A DNA stretch of 64,000 bases. It comes from Streptomyces sp. ISL-87 (lineage in GTDB: Bacteria > Actinomycetota > Actinomycetes > Streptomycetales > Streptomycetaceae). This document shows positions 49,740 to 58,418 of the stretch, in pieces. The stretch lies in assembly GCF_018614095.1 (NCBI RefSeq), contig NZ_JAGGOY010000070.1:1-64000 (forward strand). The letters run 5' to 3'. Position numbers and translations under genes: made by a program. The notes under the pieces are model-generated. The model ran no database searches, had not been told where the DNA came from, and was given only the letters and a program-made list of their open reading frames with translations. The stretch's first letter is position 1; each line of letters begins with the position of its first letter.

Positions 49740-50249
49740 ATGAGCCAGCAGTTCCGGCCACCCGGCCCCGATTCCTCCACCCCCGCGGCCGTGGCCGCCC
49801 AGCAGCGCGGACCGGCCCGCACCACCGGTGCGGGCCGCGGCATCGCCGGCGCGCTCCTCGCCACCTTGGTCGCGGCCGCCGCCTACGGCTGGGTGCTGCA
49901 CCGGGTTGAAGAGCAGGCCCGGCCCCTGGCGCTGGTCATCGGCATCCTCGTCGGTGCCGCGGCGGGCCACTTCGGCGGGCGCCACCGGGTGATCCCGCCG
50001 GCCGCCGCCGTGCTGTCCCTGGCCGCGGTCTACCTCGGCCAGCTGCTCGCCCTCGCGCTCGCCATCGGCGACCTGACCGGCGCCGGCCTCGGTGAGGTCG
50101 TCGGCACCCTCGGCCTCGGTGGCCTGCAGGAGCTCTGGCTCGAAGCGACGAGCGCATATCAACTCGGCTCCGTGACCATCACCGCGGTGGTCGCCTTCGT
50201 CGTGGCCCTCAAGATCCCCTCGGCGGCCGGCACACCAGGACGGAACTGA
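49740..50249 (+). CDS. membrane protein of unknown function
   Basis: A 169-residue protein with a Pro/Gln-rich N-terminal tail, then about four hydrophobic segments (RGIAGALLATLVAAAAYGWV, LALVIGILVGAAAGHFGG, AAAVLSLAAVYLGQLLALAL and VTITAVVAFVVALKI). It has no recognised motif; H-rich GHFGGRHR lies in a cytoplasmic loop. It is co-directional with and 21 bases before the M16-like protease gene, so they are likely coexpressed, and it could be a partner of that membrane protease. GGGGGG precedes the ATG. Confidence 0.8.
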   Translation: MSQQFRPPGPDSSTPAAVAAQQRGPARTTGAGRGIAGALLATLVAAAAYGWVLHRVEEQARPLALVIGILVGAAAGHFGGRHRVIPPAAAVLSLAAVYLGQLLALALAIGDLTGAGLGEVVGTLGLGGLQELWLEATSAYQLGSVTITAVVAFVVALKIPSAAGTPGRN

Positions 50250-50270
50250 GGGCTGAGAGGGACGACCCGC

Positions 50271-52001
50271 ATGAACACCGACGCCACGATGACCACCGAC
50301 GCCGATGGCATCGTCACCACGACAGTGGACGGCATCCGTACCGTCCTCGCCCCCCGCTCCGGGCTTCTCACCGCCGGGCTTCTCTTCCGGGTCGGCCGAG
50401 CCGACGAGACGCTCGCCACCAGCGGCATCACCCATCTGGTCGAGCACCTCGCACTGCACCGCCACGGCCTGAGCGACCGCCACTGCAGCGGCGCCGCCTA
50501 CACCCACTTCCGCGTCACCGGCACCGCCGCCGACGTCGTCGAGTACCTCAACGGTGTCTGCGCCGCCCTGCGCGACCTCCCCGTGGACCGGCTGGCGACC
50601 GAGAAGGAGATCCTGCGCACCGAGGCCGCCGGCCGCGGCCGCGCCCCGTCCCACGCCGCGACCCAGTGGCGCTACGGCTCCCGCTCCTACGGCCTCGCCG
50701 GCTACGCGGAGGCCGGCCTGCCCGGGATCACCGAGGAGGACGTACGCGACTGGGCGCGGACCCGGTTCACCGCCGAGAACGCCGTCCTGTGGATCACCGG
50801 CGACACCGTCCCCGAGGGCCTCGACCTCACCCTCCCCACCGGCCGCCGGCACCCGGCCCCCGGGGCCACCCCCGTACTGCCCGTCACCCCCGCCTACTTC
50901 CACGGCGACGGCGGCGGTGTCGTCCTGACCTCCGTGCTGCCCCGCTCCGCCGCGGCGAGCCTGTTCACCGGGGTCCTGCGCAAGGAGCTGTTCCGCCAGC
51001 TGCGCCAGGAGGGCGGCTACTCGTCCACCGCGACCGCCGAATACCACCCGCGCGACGCCGGCTCCGCGACCGTCGTCGCGTACGCCGACTCGCTCCCCCA
51101 GAAGCAGGACGCCCTGGTCGGCGCCTTCCTGGGCGTCCTCGCGGGACTGCGGGCCGGCCGGATCGAGCAGTCCGCCCTGGACGCCGTACGGGCCACCGCG
51201 CTGGCCGCGCTCGACACCCCCGAGGTCGCCTCCGCCCGGCTTCCCGATCACGCCGTGAATCTCCTGCTGGGCCGCCGCAACCTCACCGCCGCCGAGGCGA
51301 GGACCGAGCTGGAGGCGGTCACCGCCGAGGCCCTGCGCGAGGTGGCGCACGCGGTGTGGGCCGACGCGCTCGTACAGCTGCCCAGCCGGGAAGTGGACGT
51401 GGACGTGCACTGCGCGGGGCTGACCGCCGCGCCCACCGGATCCCCGGACCTCGTCACCGGACGCCCCTACCCGGCGGTGGCGGACCCGGGCGTCACCCTG
51501 CACATCGCCGACGACGGCGTCAGCATGGTCTCGCCGCACCAGCGGGTCACCGTCCGCTACGCCGAATGCTCCCTGATGCAGGCCTACCCGGACGGCGCCC
51601 GCCATCTGGTCGGCGACGACGGGTTCACCGTCACCGTCGAGCCGGCCCTGTACCGGATCCCCCCGGCCGAGCTGGCCCTGGTCGACGCGGCCGTCCCGCC
51701 CTCGGCGGTGGTCGCGATGCCACCCCGCGCTCCGTCGCGGATCCCGCGCCCGGCCGCGCCCGCACCCGCGGCCCCGCCCGCCGAGCGCTCCGTCTGGTTC
51801 ACCGTCCTGCTGTGGGTGCTCGGTGTCCCCGGACTGATCATCGGCGGGTCTGTGCTCGTGCTCGGCCTCGCCCTGGGCGACAGACACGACCACATACCCG
51901 AGGACGAAGCGCAGTACCTGCTCACATGGCTGTTCCTCGCGGGCGTCCTCCTCATCCCGTGGGCCATCTGCCTGGACCGCCGGATCAAGGGCAAGAACTG
52001 A
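50271..52001 (+). CDS. membrane-anchored M16-family metallopeptidase-like protein
   Basis: A 576-residue protein. The N-terminal M16 domain has the inverted zinc motif HLVEH (about residues 55-59), with the downstream Glu in TEKEILRTEAAG, as in pitrilysin-type peptidases. The inactive-type second M16 domain runs to about residue 400 (LRQEGGYSSTATAEYHP is the partner motif). After a linker, two hydrophobic helices (VWFTVLLWVLGVPGLIIGGS and YLLTWLFLAGVLLIPWAICL) anchor it, ending in a basic tail. A C-terminally anchored M16 protein is unusual. It follows a small membrane protein gene by 21 bases. Confidence 0.88.
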   Translation: MNTDATMTTDADGIVTTTVDGIRTVLAPRSGLLTAGLLFRVGRADETLATSGITHLVEHLALHRHGLSDRHCSGAAYTHFRVTGTAADVVEYLNGVCAALRDLPVDRLATEKEILRTEAAGRGRAPSHAATQWRYGSRSYGLAGYAEAGLPGITEEDVRDWARTRFTAENAVLWITGDTVPEGLDLTLPTGRRHPAPGATPVLPVTPAYFHGDGGGVVLTSVLPRSAAASLFTGVLRKELFRQLRQEGGYSSTATAEYHPRDAGSATVVAYADSLPQKQDALVGAFLGVLAGLRAGRIEQSALDAVRATALAALDTPEVASARLPDHAVNLLLGRRNLTAAEARTELEAVTAEALREVAHAVWADALVQLPSREVDVDVHCAGLTAAPTGSPDLVTGRPYPAVADPGVTLHIADDGVSMVSPHQRVTVRYAECSLMQAYPDGARHLVGDDGFTVTVEPALYRIPPAELALVDAAVPPSAVVAMPPRAPSRIPRPAAPAPAAPPAERSVWFTVLLWVLGVPGLIIGGSVLVLGLALGDRHDHIPEDEAQYLLTWLFLAGVLLIPWAICLDRRIKGKN

Positions 52002-52017
52002 CTGGCTGAAACGCCGA

Positions 52018-52049
52018 AGGGCCGGCGCCCCCTCCGGGGTGCCGGCCCT
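52018..52049. terminator. terminator between the convergent protease and guaB3
   Basis: Arms 52018-52031 and 52036-52049 (14 bp) with loop CTCC. The one non-canonical pair is G:U in the plus-strand RNA, so the hairpin best serves the protease transcript while remaining usable for guaB3. Confidence 0.8.
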
Positions 52050-52064
52050 CCCACAGCATGTGGA

Positions 52065-53189
52065 TCAGCGGCTGTGCTGCGAGTCCGCGACCGTGACCTC
52101 GACCCGCTGGAACTCCTTGAGCTCGCTGTAGCCGGTGGTGGCCATCGAGCGGCGCAGCGCGCCGAAGATGTTCATCGAGCCGTCCGGGCTGTGCGACGGG
52201 CCGGTGAGGATCTCCTCGGTGGTGCCGACCGTGCCGAGGTTGACCTTCTTGCCGCGCGGCACGTCCTCGTGGACGGCCTCCATGCCCCAGTGGTTGCCCT
52301 TGCCGGGCGCGTCGGTGGCACGGGCCAGCGGGGAGCCCATCATCACGGCGTCGGCGCCGCAGGCGACGGCCTTCGGGATGTCGCCCGACCAGCCCACGCC
52401 GCCGTCGGCGATGACGTGCACGTAGCGGCCGCCGGACTCGTCCATGTAGTCGCGGCGGGCCGCGGCCACGTCCGCGACGGCGGTCGCCATCGGGACCTGG
52501 ATGCCGAGCACGTTGCGCGTGGTGTGCGCGGCGCCGCCGCCGAAGCCGACCAGGACACCCGCGGCGCCGGTGCGCATCAGGTGCAGGGCCGCGGTGTACG
52601 TGGCGCAGCCGCCGACGATGACGGGGACGTCGAGCTCGTAGATGAACTGCTTGAGGTTCAGCGGCTCGGCGGCGCCGGAGACGTGCTCCGCCGACACGGT
52701 GGTGCCGCGGATCACGAAGATGTCCACACCGGCGTCCACGACGGCCTTGGAGAACTCGGCGGTGCGCTGCGGGGAGAGCGCGGCGGCGGTGACGACGCCC
52801 GAGTCGCGCACCTCCTTGATGCGCCGGCGGATCAGGTCCGCCTGGATCGGCGCGGAGTAGATCTCCTGGAGGCGACGGGTCGCGGTGTCCTCGTCGAGCT
52901 CCGCGATCTCGTCGAGCAGCGGCTGCGGGTCCTCGTACCGGGTCCACAGGCCTTCGAGGTTCAGCACTCCGAGGCCGCCGAGCTCGCCGATGCGGATGGC
53001 GGTCTGCGGGGAGACCACCGAGTCCATGGGGGCGGCCAGGAACGGGAGCTCGAAGCGGTACGCGTCGATCTGCCAGGCGATCGAGACCTCCTTCGGGTCC
53101 CGCGTACGCCGGCTCGGGACGATGGCGATGTCGTCGAACGCGTACGCCCTGCGGCCGCGCTTGCCGCGCCCGATCTCGATCTCAGTCAC
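52065..53189 (-). CDS. guaB3: GuaB3-family IMP dehydrogenase-related protein
   Basis: A 374-residue TIM-barrel protein of the IMPDH/GMP reductase superfamily without CBS domains. It opens MTEIEIGRGKRGRRAYAFDD and has the phosphate-binding GGCATYTAALHLMRTGAAGVLVGFGGG. In IMPDH the catalytic loop reads GPGSICTTR; here the equivalent position is AHTTR with H222 where the nucleophilic Cys should be, as far as the alignment can be made by eye. So it may not run the IMPDH reaction; a GMP-reductase-like or regulatory role has been suggested for relatives. It lies directly after guaB and is separated from it by a terminator. Confidence 0.93.
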   Translation of the reverse strand: MTEIEIGRGKRGRRAYAFDDIAIVPSRRTRDPKEVSIAWQIDAYRFELPFLAAPMDSVVSPQTAIRIGELGGLGVLNLEGLWTRYEDPQPLLDEIAELDEDTATRRLQEIYSAPIQADLIRRRIKEVRDSGVVTAAALSPQRTAEFSKAVVDAGVDIFVIRGTTVSAEHVSGAAEPLNLKQFIYELDVPVIVGGCATYTAALHLMRTGAAGVLVGFGGGAAHTTRNVLGIQVPMATAVADVAAARRDYMDESGGRYVHVIADGGVGWSGDIPKAVACGADAVMMGSPLARATDAPGKGNHWGMEAVHEDVPRGKKVNLGTVGTTEEILTGPSHSPDGSMNIFGALRRSMATTGYSELKEFQRVEVTVADSQHSR

Positions 53190-53305
53190 GTGTGGTGGCC
53201 TTTCCTCTGGGTCTGCCCGTCCAGTATCCCCGAACCCCGGGGGGCCGCGTTCCGGTGACCGCTGTACGGACGCACCGGGCCCGCCGCAGGAAGCGTACGC
53301 ACGGC

Positions 53306-53338
53306 GAAGGGGCGGGTCCCCGTCGGACCCGCCCCTTC
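53306..53338 (-). terminator. terminator of guaB
   Basis: A perfect 14-bp stem (53306-53319 and 53325-53338, loop CCGTC) is 16 bases past the guaB stop codon and before guaB3. The two genes are therefore at least partly separate transcripts. Confidence 0.82.
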
Positions 53339-53353
53339 ACGCGATCACGCTGT

Positions 53354-54853
53354 TCAGCCCTTGCGGCTGTAGTTCGGCGCCTCGACCGTCATCTGGATGT
53401 CGTGCGGGTGGCTCTCCTTGAGCCCCGCCGAGGTGATCCGGACGAAGCGGCCACGGTCCTGGAGCTCGGGGACCGTGCGGCCGCCGACGTAGAACATCGA
53501 CTGGCGCAGCCCGCCGACGAGCTGGTGCACGACCGCGGAGAGCGGGCCGCGGTACGGGACCTGGCCCTCGATGCCCTCGGGGATGAGCTTGTCGTCGCCG
53601 CCCACGCCCTCCTGGAAGTAGCGGTCCTTGGAGAAGGACTTCTGCTCGCCACGGGTCTGCATCGCGCCGAGCGAGCCCATGCCGCGGTACGACTTGAACT
53701 GCTTGCCGTTGATGAAGAGCAGTTCGCCCGGGGACTCCTCGCAGCCCGCGAGCAGCGAGCCGAGCATCACCGTGTCGGCGCCCGCGACCAGGGCCTTGGC
53801 GATGTCGCCGGAGTACTGCAGGCCGCCGTCGCCGATGACCGGGACACCCGCGGCCTTGGCGGCGAGGGAGGCCTCGTAGATGGCGGTGACCTGCGGGACG
53901 CCGATGCCGGCGACCACGCGGGTGGTGCAGATGGAGCCGGGGCCGACGCCGACCTTGATGCCGTCGCAGCCGGCGTCGATGAGCGCCTGGGCGCCGTCGC
54001 GGGTGGCGATGTTGCCGCCGATGACGTCGATGGTGGAGTTCGACTTGATCTTGGCGACCATGTCGCCGACCAGCCGGGAGTGGCCGTGGGCGGTGTCGAC
54101 GACGATGAAGTCGGCGCCCGCCTCGATCAGGGCCTGGGCGCGCTCGTACGCGTCACCGGCGACACCGACGGCCGCGCCGACGAGCAGCCGGCCTTCCTTG
54201 TCCTTGGCGGCGTTCGGGTACTGCTCGGCCTTGACGAAGTCCTTGACCGTGATGAGGCCCTTGAGGATGCCCGCGTCGTCGACCAGCGGCAGCTTCTCGA
54301 TCTTGTGGCGGCGCAGCAGCTCCATGGCGTCCACGCCGGAGATGCCGACCTTGCCGGTGACCAGCGGCATCGGGGTCATGACCTCGCGCACCTGGCGGCT
54401 GCGGTCAGACTCGAAGGCCATGTCGCGGTTGGTGACGATGCCGAGCAGCTTGCCTGCGGCGTCGGTGACCGGGACACCGGAGATGCGGAACTTCGCGCAG
54501 AGCTGGTCGGCCTCGCCCAGGGTCGCGTCCGGGTGCACCGTGATCGGGTCGGTGACCATGCCGGACTCGGAGCGCTTGACCAGGTCGACCTGGTTCGCCT
54601 GGTCGACGATCGACAGGTTGCGGTGCAGCACGCCGACGCCGCCCTGGCGGGCCATCGCGATGGCCATACGTGCCTCGGTGACCTTGTCCATGGCCGCGGA
54701 CAGCAGCGGGACGTTCACGCGGACATTGCGCGAGATGCGGGAGGAGGTGTCGATCTGGTCCGGCGCCATGTCCGACGCGCCCGGCAGCAGCAGCACGTCG
54801 TCGTAGGTAAGTCCGAGCGCGGCGAATTTGTCGGGTACTCCGTCGGCAGTCAT
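53354..54853 (-). CDS. guaB: IMP dehydrogenase
   Basis: A 499-residue IMPDH, oxidising IMP to XMP, the first step to GMP. The TIM barrel carries GPGSICTTRVVAG with catalytic C309; the CBS pair (Bateman module, about 98-210) is inserted after LVKRSESGMV; and the flap has YRGMGSLGAM and the SKDRYFQE region. ATG at 54853 with GGGAAGG upstream is chosen over an upstream frame. The upstream neighbours are sigD and bldM, an order shared with mycobacteria. Confidence 0.98.
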   Translation of the reverse strand: MTADGVPDKFAALGLTYDDVLLLPGASDMAPDQIDTSSRISRNVRVNVPLLSAAMDKVTEARMAIAMARQGGVGVLHRNLSIVDQANQVDLVKRSESGMVTDPITVHPDATLGEADQLCAKFRISGVPVTDAAGKLLGIVTNRDMAFESDRSRQVREVMTPMPLVTGKVGISGVDAMELLRRHKIEKLPLVDDAGILKGLITVKDFVKAEQYPNAAKDKEGRLLVGAAVGVAGDAYERAQALIEAGADFIVVDTAHGHSRLVGDMVAKIKSNSTIDVIGGNIATRDGAQALIDAGCDGIKVGVGPGSICTTRVVAGIGVPQVTAIYEASLAAKAAGVPVIGDGGLQYSGDIAKALVAGADTVMLGSLLAGCEESPGELLFINGKQFKSYRGMGSLGAMQTRGEQKSFSKDRYFQEGVGGDDKLIPEGIEGQVPYRGPLSAVVHQLVGGLRQSMFYVGGRTVPELQDRGRFVRITSAGLKESHPHDIQMTVEAPNYSRKG

Positions 54854-54989
54854 GACACCTTCCCAAATGGTCTTGCTCGGCGCGGATGTCCATGCTAACG
54901 GGATCCCGACGCGTCTCATTCCACGACCAAGATCGACCATGATTTTCGTAGCTTGCTACAAGTTTCGCGGCAGGCCAGACGCCATATGG

Positions 54990-55709
54990 CTACTGTTCCG
55001 CGAGTGCCCGGAGCCGACTGAGCGCCCTGTGCTGGGCTACCCGCACCGCCCCGGGGGACATTCCGAGCATCTGCCCGGTCTCCTCGGCGGTCAGCCCGAC
55101 GGCCACCCGCAGTACGAGGAGCTCGCGCTGGTTCTCCGGCAGGTTGGCCAGCAGCTTCTTGGCCCAGGCGGCGTCACTGCTGAGCAGCGCCCGCTCCTCC
55201 GGCCCCAGCGAGTCGTCCGGCCGCTCGGGCATCTCGTCGGACGGCACGGCCGTACTGCCCGGGTGCCGCATGGCGGCCCGCTGGAGATCGGCGACCTTGT
55301 GCGCGGCGATGGCGAAGACGAACGCCTCGAAGGGGCGCCCGGTGTCCCGGTACCGAGGCAGGGCCATCAGTACGGCGACGCAGACTTCCTGCGCCAGGTC
55401 CTCCACGAAGTGACGAGCATCACCGGGAAGCCGGGAGAGTCTGGTGCGGCAATAGCGGATCGCGAGCGGGTGCACGAAGGCGAGCAGATCGTGCGTCGCC
55501 TGCTCGTCACCCTCCACCGCACGGCGTACGAGCGCGCTGACAGCACCGGCGCTACCGCCTTTGGCGGCGCCGGTGGAGCCTGCGGCCGCGGGTGACCCCA
55601 CTGCCTCGTCGTCGCGCATCAATCCATGGTGCCTTGGCGCCGGAGCATTCGCGGCACCATGGTCCTTGTTGTGCATCGAAGCGTTATGAGCGGGTGCGCC
55701 CGAAGTCAT
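54990..55709 (-). CDS. sigD: ECF sigma factor SigD (ShbA-like)
   Basis: About 239 residues. Sigma-70 region 2 is seen in LLAFVHPLAIRYCRTRLSRL and FVEDLAQEVCVAVLMALPRY, region 4 in LPENQRELLVLRVAVGLTAE with the helix-turn-helix EETGQMLGMSPGAVRVAQHR. Position between guaB and a WhiB-like gene matches SigD of mycobacteria; from memory, the Streptomyces griseus homologue ShbA drives the principal sigma gene hrdB. The start at 55709 has GGGAGG nine bases upstream; shorter starts at 55676 and 55619 lack one. No anti-sigma gene is adjacent. Confidence 0.93.
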   Translation of the reverse strand: MTSGAPAHNASMHNKDHGAANAPAPRHHGLMRDDEAVGSPAAAGSTGAAKGGSAGAVSALVRRAVEGDEQATHDLLAFVHPLAIRYCRTRLSRLPGDARHFVEDLAQEVCVAVLMALPRYRDTGRPFEAFVFAIAAHKVADLQRAAMRHPGSTAVPSDEMPERPDDSLGPEERALLSSDAAWAKKLLANLPENQRELLVLRVAVGLTAEETGQMLGMSPGAVRVAQHRALSRLRALAEQ

Positions 55710-55992
55710 CGTCTGCGCCCTCCCCTCCGCTCGGCCCGAATGGTCCCCGAGGCCCCACTGTCGAAGTGCGGCCACACCTCAAGGATGCGGCATCGCGCAC
55801 GAAGCGACACGTCCCCCGGATTGTGCCCCGCCAATCCCCGGGTCCGCACCGGGTACGGCGGGACCAGTGCGGCGGCATCGGACAGGGCTGAACGCGGCAC
55901 CGCCGGCGAACGGCGTGCCGCCCCGCCCGCCGGTGGCGGACGGGACTGCTCCGGTCGGTCCGGGGCCGGCGGACCGGACCGGGACCCGGGGG

Positions 55993-56604
55993 TCAGCGGA
56001 CCAGGCCCCAGCGGAATCCGAGCGCGACGGCATGCGCCCGGTCCGAGGCGCCGAGCTTCTTGAACAGCCTGCGGGCGTGCGTCTTGACCGTGTCCTCGGA
56101 GAGGAAGAGCTCGCGCCCGATCTCCGCGTTGGACCGGCCGTGGCTCATGCCCTCCAGCACCTGGATCTCACGCGCGGTGAGCGTGGGCGCGGCGCCCATC
56201 TCGGCCGAGCGGAGCCGGCGCGGGGCCAGTCGCCAGGTCGGGTCGGCGAGCGCCTGGGTGACCGTGGCCCGCAGTTCGGCGCGCGAGGCGTCCTTGTGCA
56301 GATAGCCTCGGGCGCCTGCGGCGACCGCGAGGGCCACGCCGTCCAGGTCCTCGGCGACCGTCAGCATGATGATGCGGGCACCCGGATCGGCCGAGAGCAG
56401 GCGGCGGACCGTCTCCACACCGCCGAGCCCGGGCATCCGGACATCCATCAGAATCAGGTCGGAGCGGTCGGCACCCCAGCGGCGGAGGACTTCCTCGCCG
56501 TTGGCAGCCGTCGTCACACGCTCGACGCCGGGCACGGTGGCAACCGCGCGACGGAGCGCCTCTCGGGCAAGCGGGGAGTCGTCGCAGACGAGGACGGATG
56601 TCAT
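55993..56604 (-). CDS. bldM: developmental response regulator BldM
   Basis: A 203-residue NarL-type response regulator nearly identical, as I recall, to BldM of S. coelicolor. The receiver domain starts MTSVLVCDDSPLAREALRRA, with D54 at the usual phosphorylation site in LILMDVRMPG, although BldM is known as an atypical receiver that works without phosphorylation. The C-terminal helix-turn-helix is LTAREIQVLEGMSHGRSNAE, then LFLSEDTVKTHARRLF. It activates aerial growth and, with WhiI, later sporulation genes. The gene has no cognate kinase beside it and faces whiD across 378 bases. Confidence 0.98.
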   Translation of the reverse strand: MTSVLVCDDSPLAREALRRAVATVPGVERVTTAANGEEVLRRWGADRSDLILMDVRMPGLGGVETVRRLLSADPGARIIMLTVAEDLDGVALAVAAGARGYLHKDASRAELRATVTQALADPTWRLAPRRLRSAEMGAAPTLTAREIQVLEGMSHGRSNAEIGRELFLSEDTVKTHARRLFKKLGASDRAHAVALGFRWGLVR

Positions 56605-56982
56605 GACCGCCCTCCGCAGCTGCTGATGCGCGTCACCTTGAGCCTCCAGGCTGGTACGTATCGTCACCTGTGCGGTCGATGCTCTCGGACATCTGTCCGG
56701 GAACTTCTTCGTTCAACCGCCTTCGCACTCTCAACGATGGTCACTCGAAAGAGTTACGGGTCGGACGGACACCTTCGGCACTCTACGTGAGGAAGCGATC
56801 ACGGTGCTGGAGCGACAAGCCAACCATCCTCCATGTGGAGGTATGCCCTATTTGGCGGCTTTCCTTCCGTTTGGCACATGTCTGAGGCTAGATTCCCAAT
56901 GAGTCATATTTACATCTACTACGACAGTAGATGTGGAGACATGGACCTATCCGCCTCAGTACCGGCACCAAGAGGACTACCC
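56605..56982. promoter_or_regulatory. bldM-whiD divergent regulatory region with a 9-bp palindrome
   Basis: This 378-base gene-free region holds promoters for both developmental genes and is AT-rich at its whiD end. At 56912-56934 a perfect palindrome, ACATCTACT and AGTAGATGT around ACGAC, ends 48 bases before the whiD ATG. It could be an operator or an RNA hairpin in the whiD leader. Positions of -10/-35 elements are not determined. Confidence 0.6.
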
Positions 56983-57309
56983 ATGGCAGATTTCTCCCGC
57001 CTCCCCGGACCGAACGCCGACCTCTGGGACTGGCAGCTGCTGGCTGCCTGCCGGGGGGTCGACAGCTCCCTCTTCTTCCACCCGGAAGGCGAGCGGGGCG
57101 CGGCCAGGAGCGCGCGCGAGGCCTCGGCTAAAGAGGTCTGCATGCGTTGCCCGGTGCGTTCGGAATGCGCCGCGCACGCACTCGCCGTCCGCGAGCCCTA
57201 CGGGGTGTGGGGCGGCCTCACGGAGGACGAGCGTGAAGAGCTGATGGGCCGCGCCCGGCACCGCCTGATCCCCGCGCCGAGCGCGATCGGCCCGATCCCC
57301 CCGCACTGA
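56983..57309 (+). CDS. whiD: WhiB-family iron-sulfur regulator WhiD
   Basis: A 108-residue WhiB-like protein that binds a [4Fe-4S] cluster through C23, C53, C56 and C62, and contacts the principal sigma factor. The GVWGG turn (74-78) and basic tail are intact. It resembles S. coelicolor WhiD, needed for late sporulation (spore wall and septum maturation). The start at 56983 (MADFSRLPGP) is chosen for AGAGGA upstream; a longer frame starting at 56941 (MDLSASVP) exists. Its position next to bldM fits the Streptomyces arrangement. Confidence 0.97.
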   Translation: MADFSRLPGPNADLWDWQLLAACRGVDSSLFFHPEGERGAARSAREASAKEVCMRCPVRSECAAHALAVREPYGVWGGLTEDEREELMGRARHRLIPAPSAIGPIPPH

Positions 57310-57423
57310 TCCGGAAGCCCGAAACGTCCGAAGGAACGTTTCCCCAAATCCGCACCACGCACGGGCGTGTCGCAGCGCCCCGGAACGCCATGCCGTCACG
57401 CGTTCGGCCGTACCGCCGTACGG

Positions 57424-58338
57424 TCAGCGCGTGCCGGCGCGTTCCAGCTGGGCCAGGGTCGCGGCCACGGCCGGTACGCGGGCCAGGTCGGGCAGGGTCA
57501 GCGCCACGACCTCCCGCTCGACGGCCGGTTCCACGATCAGGGTGCTCACGCCCTTGGCCCGTACGGACTCCACCGCGAGCTCGGGCAGCACCGCGACACC
57601 CAGCCCGGCGCCCACCAGGCCCACCACGGCGGGGTAGTCGTCGGTGGCGAAGTCGATCCGCGGGGTGAAGCCCGCGCCCTCGCACACCTCCACCAGATGG
57701 CGGCGACAGCGCGGACAGCCCGCGATCCACGGCTCGTCGGCGAGTTCCGCCATGCCCACCCGCTCCGCGCCGGCCAGCCGGTGGCCCTCGGGAACCAATC
57801 CGACGAGCCGGTCGGTCAGCAGCGGCCGGACCACGAGGTCCTCCCACTCGGCGAAGGCCCCCGGCGCACCGCCGCTGCCGTCCCCGCCGTAGCGGAACGC
57901 CAGCGCCAGGTCGCAGTCCCCCTCGCGCAGCATCTCCACCGAGCGCGGCGGCTCGGCCTCGACCAGTGAGATACGCGTACCGGGGTGCTCGGCGCGCATC
58001 GCCGCGAGCGCCGTCGGTACGAGGGTGGAGCTCCCGCTGGGGAAGGACACCAGCCGGACCCGGCCCGCGCGCAGCCCGGCGATGGCCGCGACCTCCTCCT
58101 CGGCGGCCGTCAGCCCCGCCAGGATGCTCGCAGCATGGCGCACCAGCGCCTCACCGGCCTGGGTGAGCCGCATCTCGCGCCCGGTGCGGATCAGCAGCGG
58201 GGTGCCCGCCGACTGCTCCAGCGCCTTCATCTGCTGGGAGACGGCCGGCTGGGTGCAGCCGAGCTCGCGCGCGGCGGCGGAGAAGGACCCGGTCCCGGCG
58301 ACAGCGCGCAGAACCCGGAGATGACGTGCCTCGATCAC
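57424..58338 (-). CDS. LysR-type transcriptional regulator
   Basis: A 304-residue LysR regulator. The winged helix-turn-helix is at the N-terminus (LRVLRAVAGTGSFSAAAREL, then CTQPAVSQQMKALE), followed by the LysR substrate-binding domain (VRLVSFPSGSSTLVPTALAA, through GLGVAVLPELAV). The start is GTG at 58338. It is divergent from the MOSC gene across 80 bases and is probably its regulator. No classical T-N11-A site could be assigned with confidence. Confidence 0.94.
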   Translation of the reverse strand: MIEARHLRVLRAVAGTGSFSAAARELGCTQPAVSQQMKALEQSAGTPLLIRTGREMRLTQAGEALVRHAASILAGLTAAEEEVAAIAGLRAGRVRLVSFPSGSSTLVPTALAAMRAEHPGTRISLVEAEPPRSVEMLREGDCDLALAFRYGGDGSGGAPGAFAEWEDLVVRPLLTDRLVGLVPEGHRLAGAERVGMAELADEPWIAGCPRCRRHLVEVCEGAGFTPRIDFATDDYPAVVGLVGAGLGVAVLPELAVESVRAKGVSTLIVEPAVEREVVALTLPDLARVPAVAATLAQLERAGTR

Positions 58339-58418
58339 CCTTTGAGCATAAGCCCCACTTTGACCGCGGTGCGAATATTCAGCCGTCCCTTTGGGGAAGC
58401 TGGGCTATTTTTGTCCGC

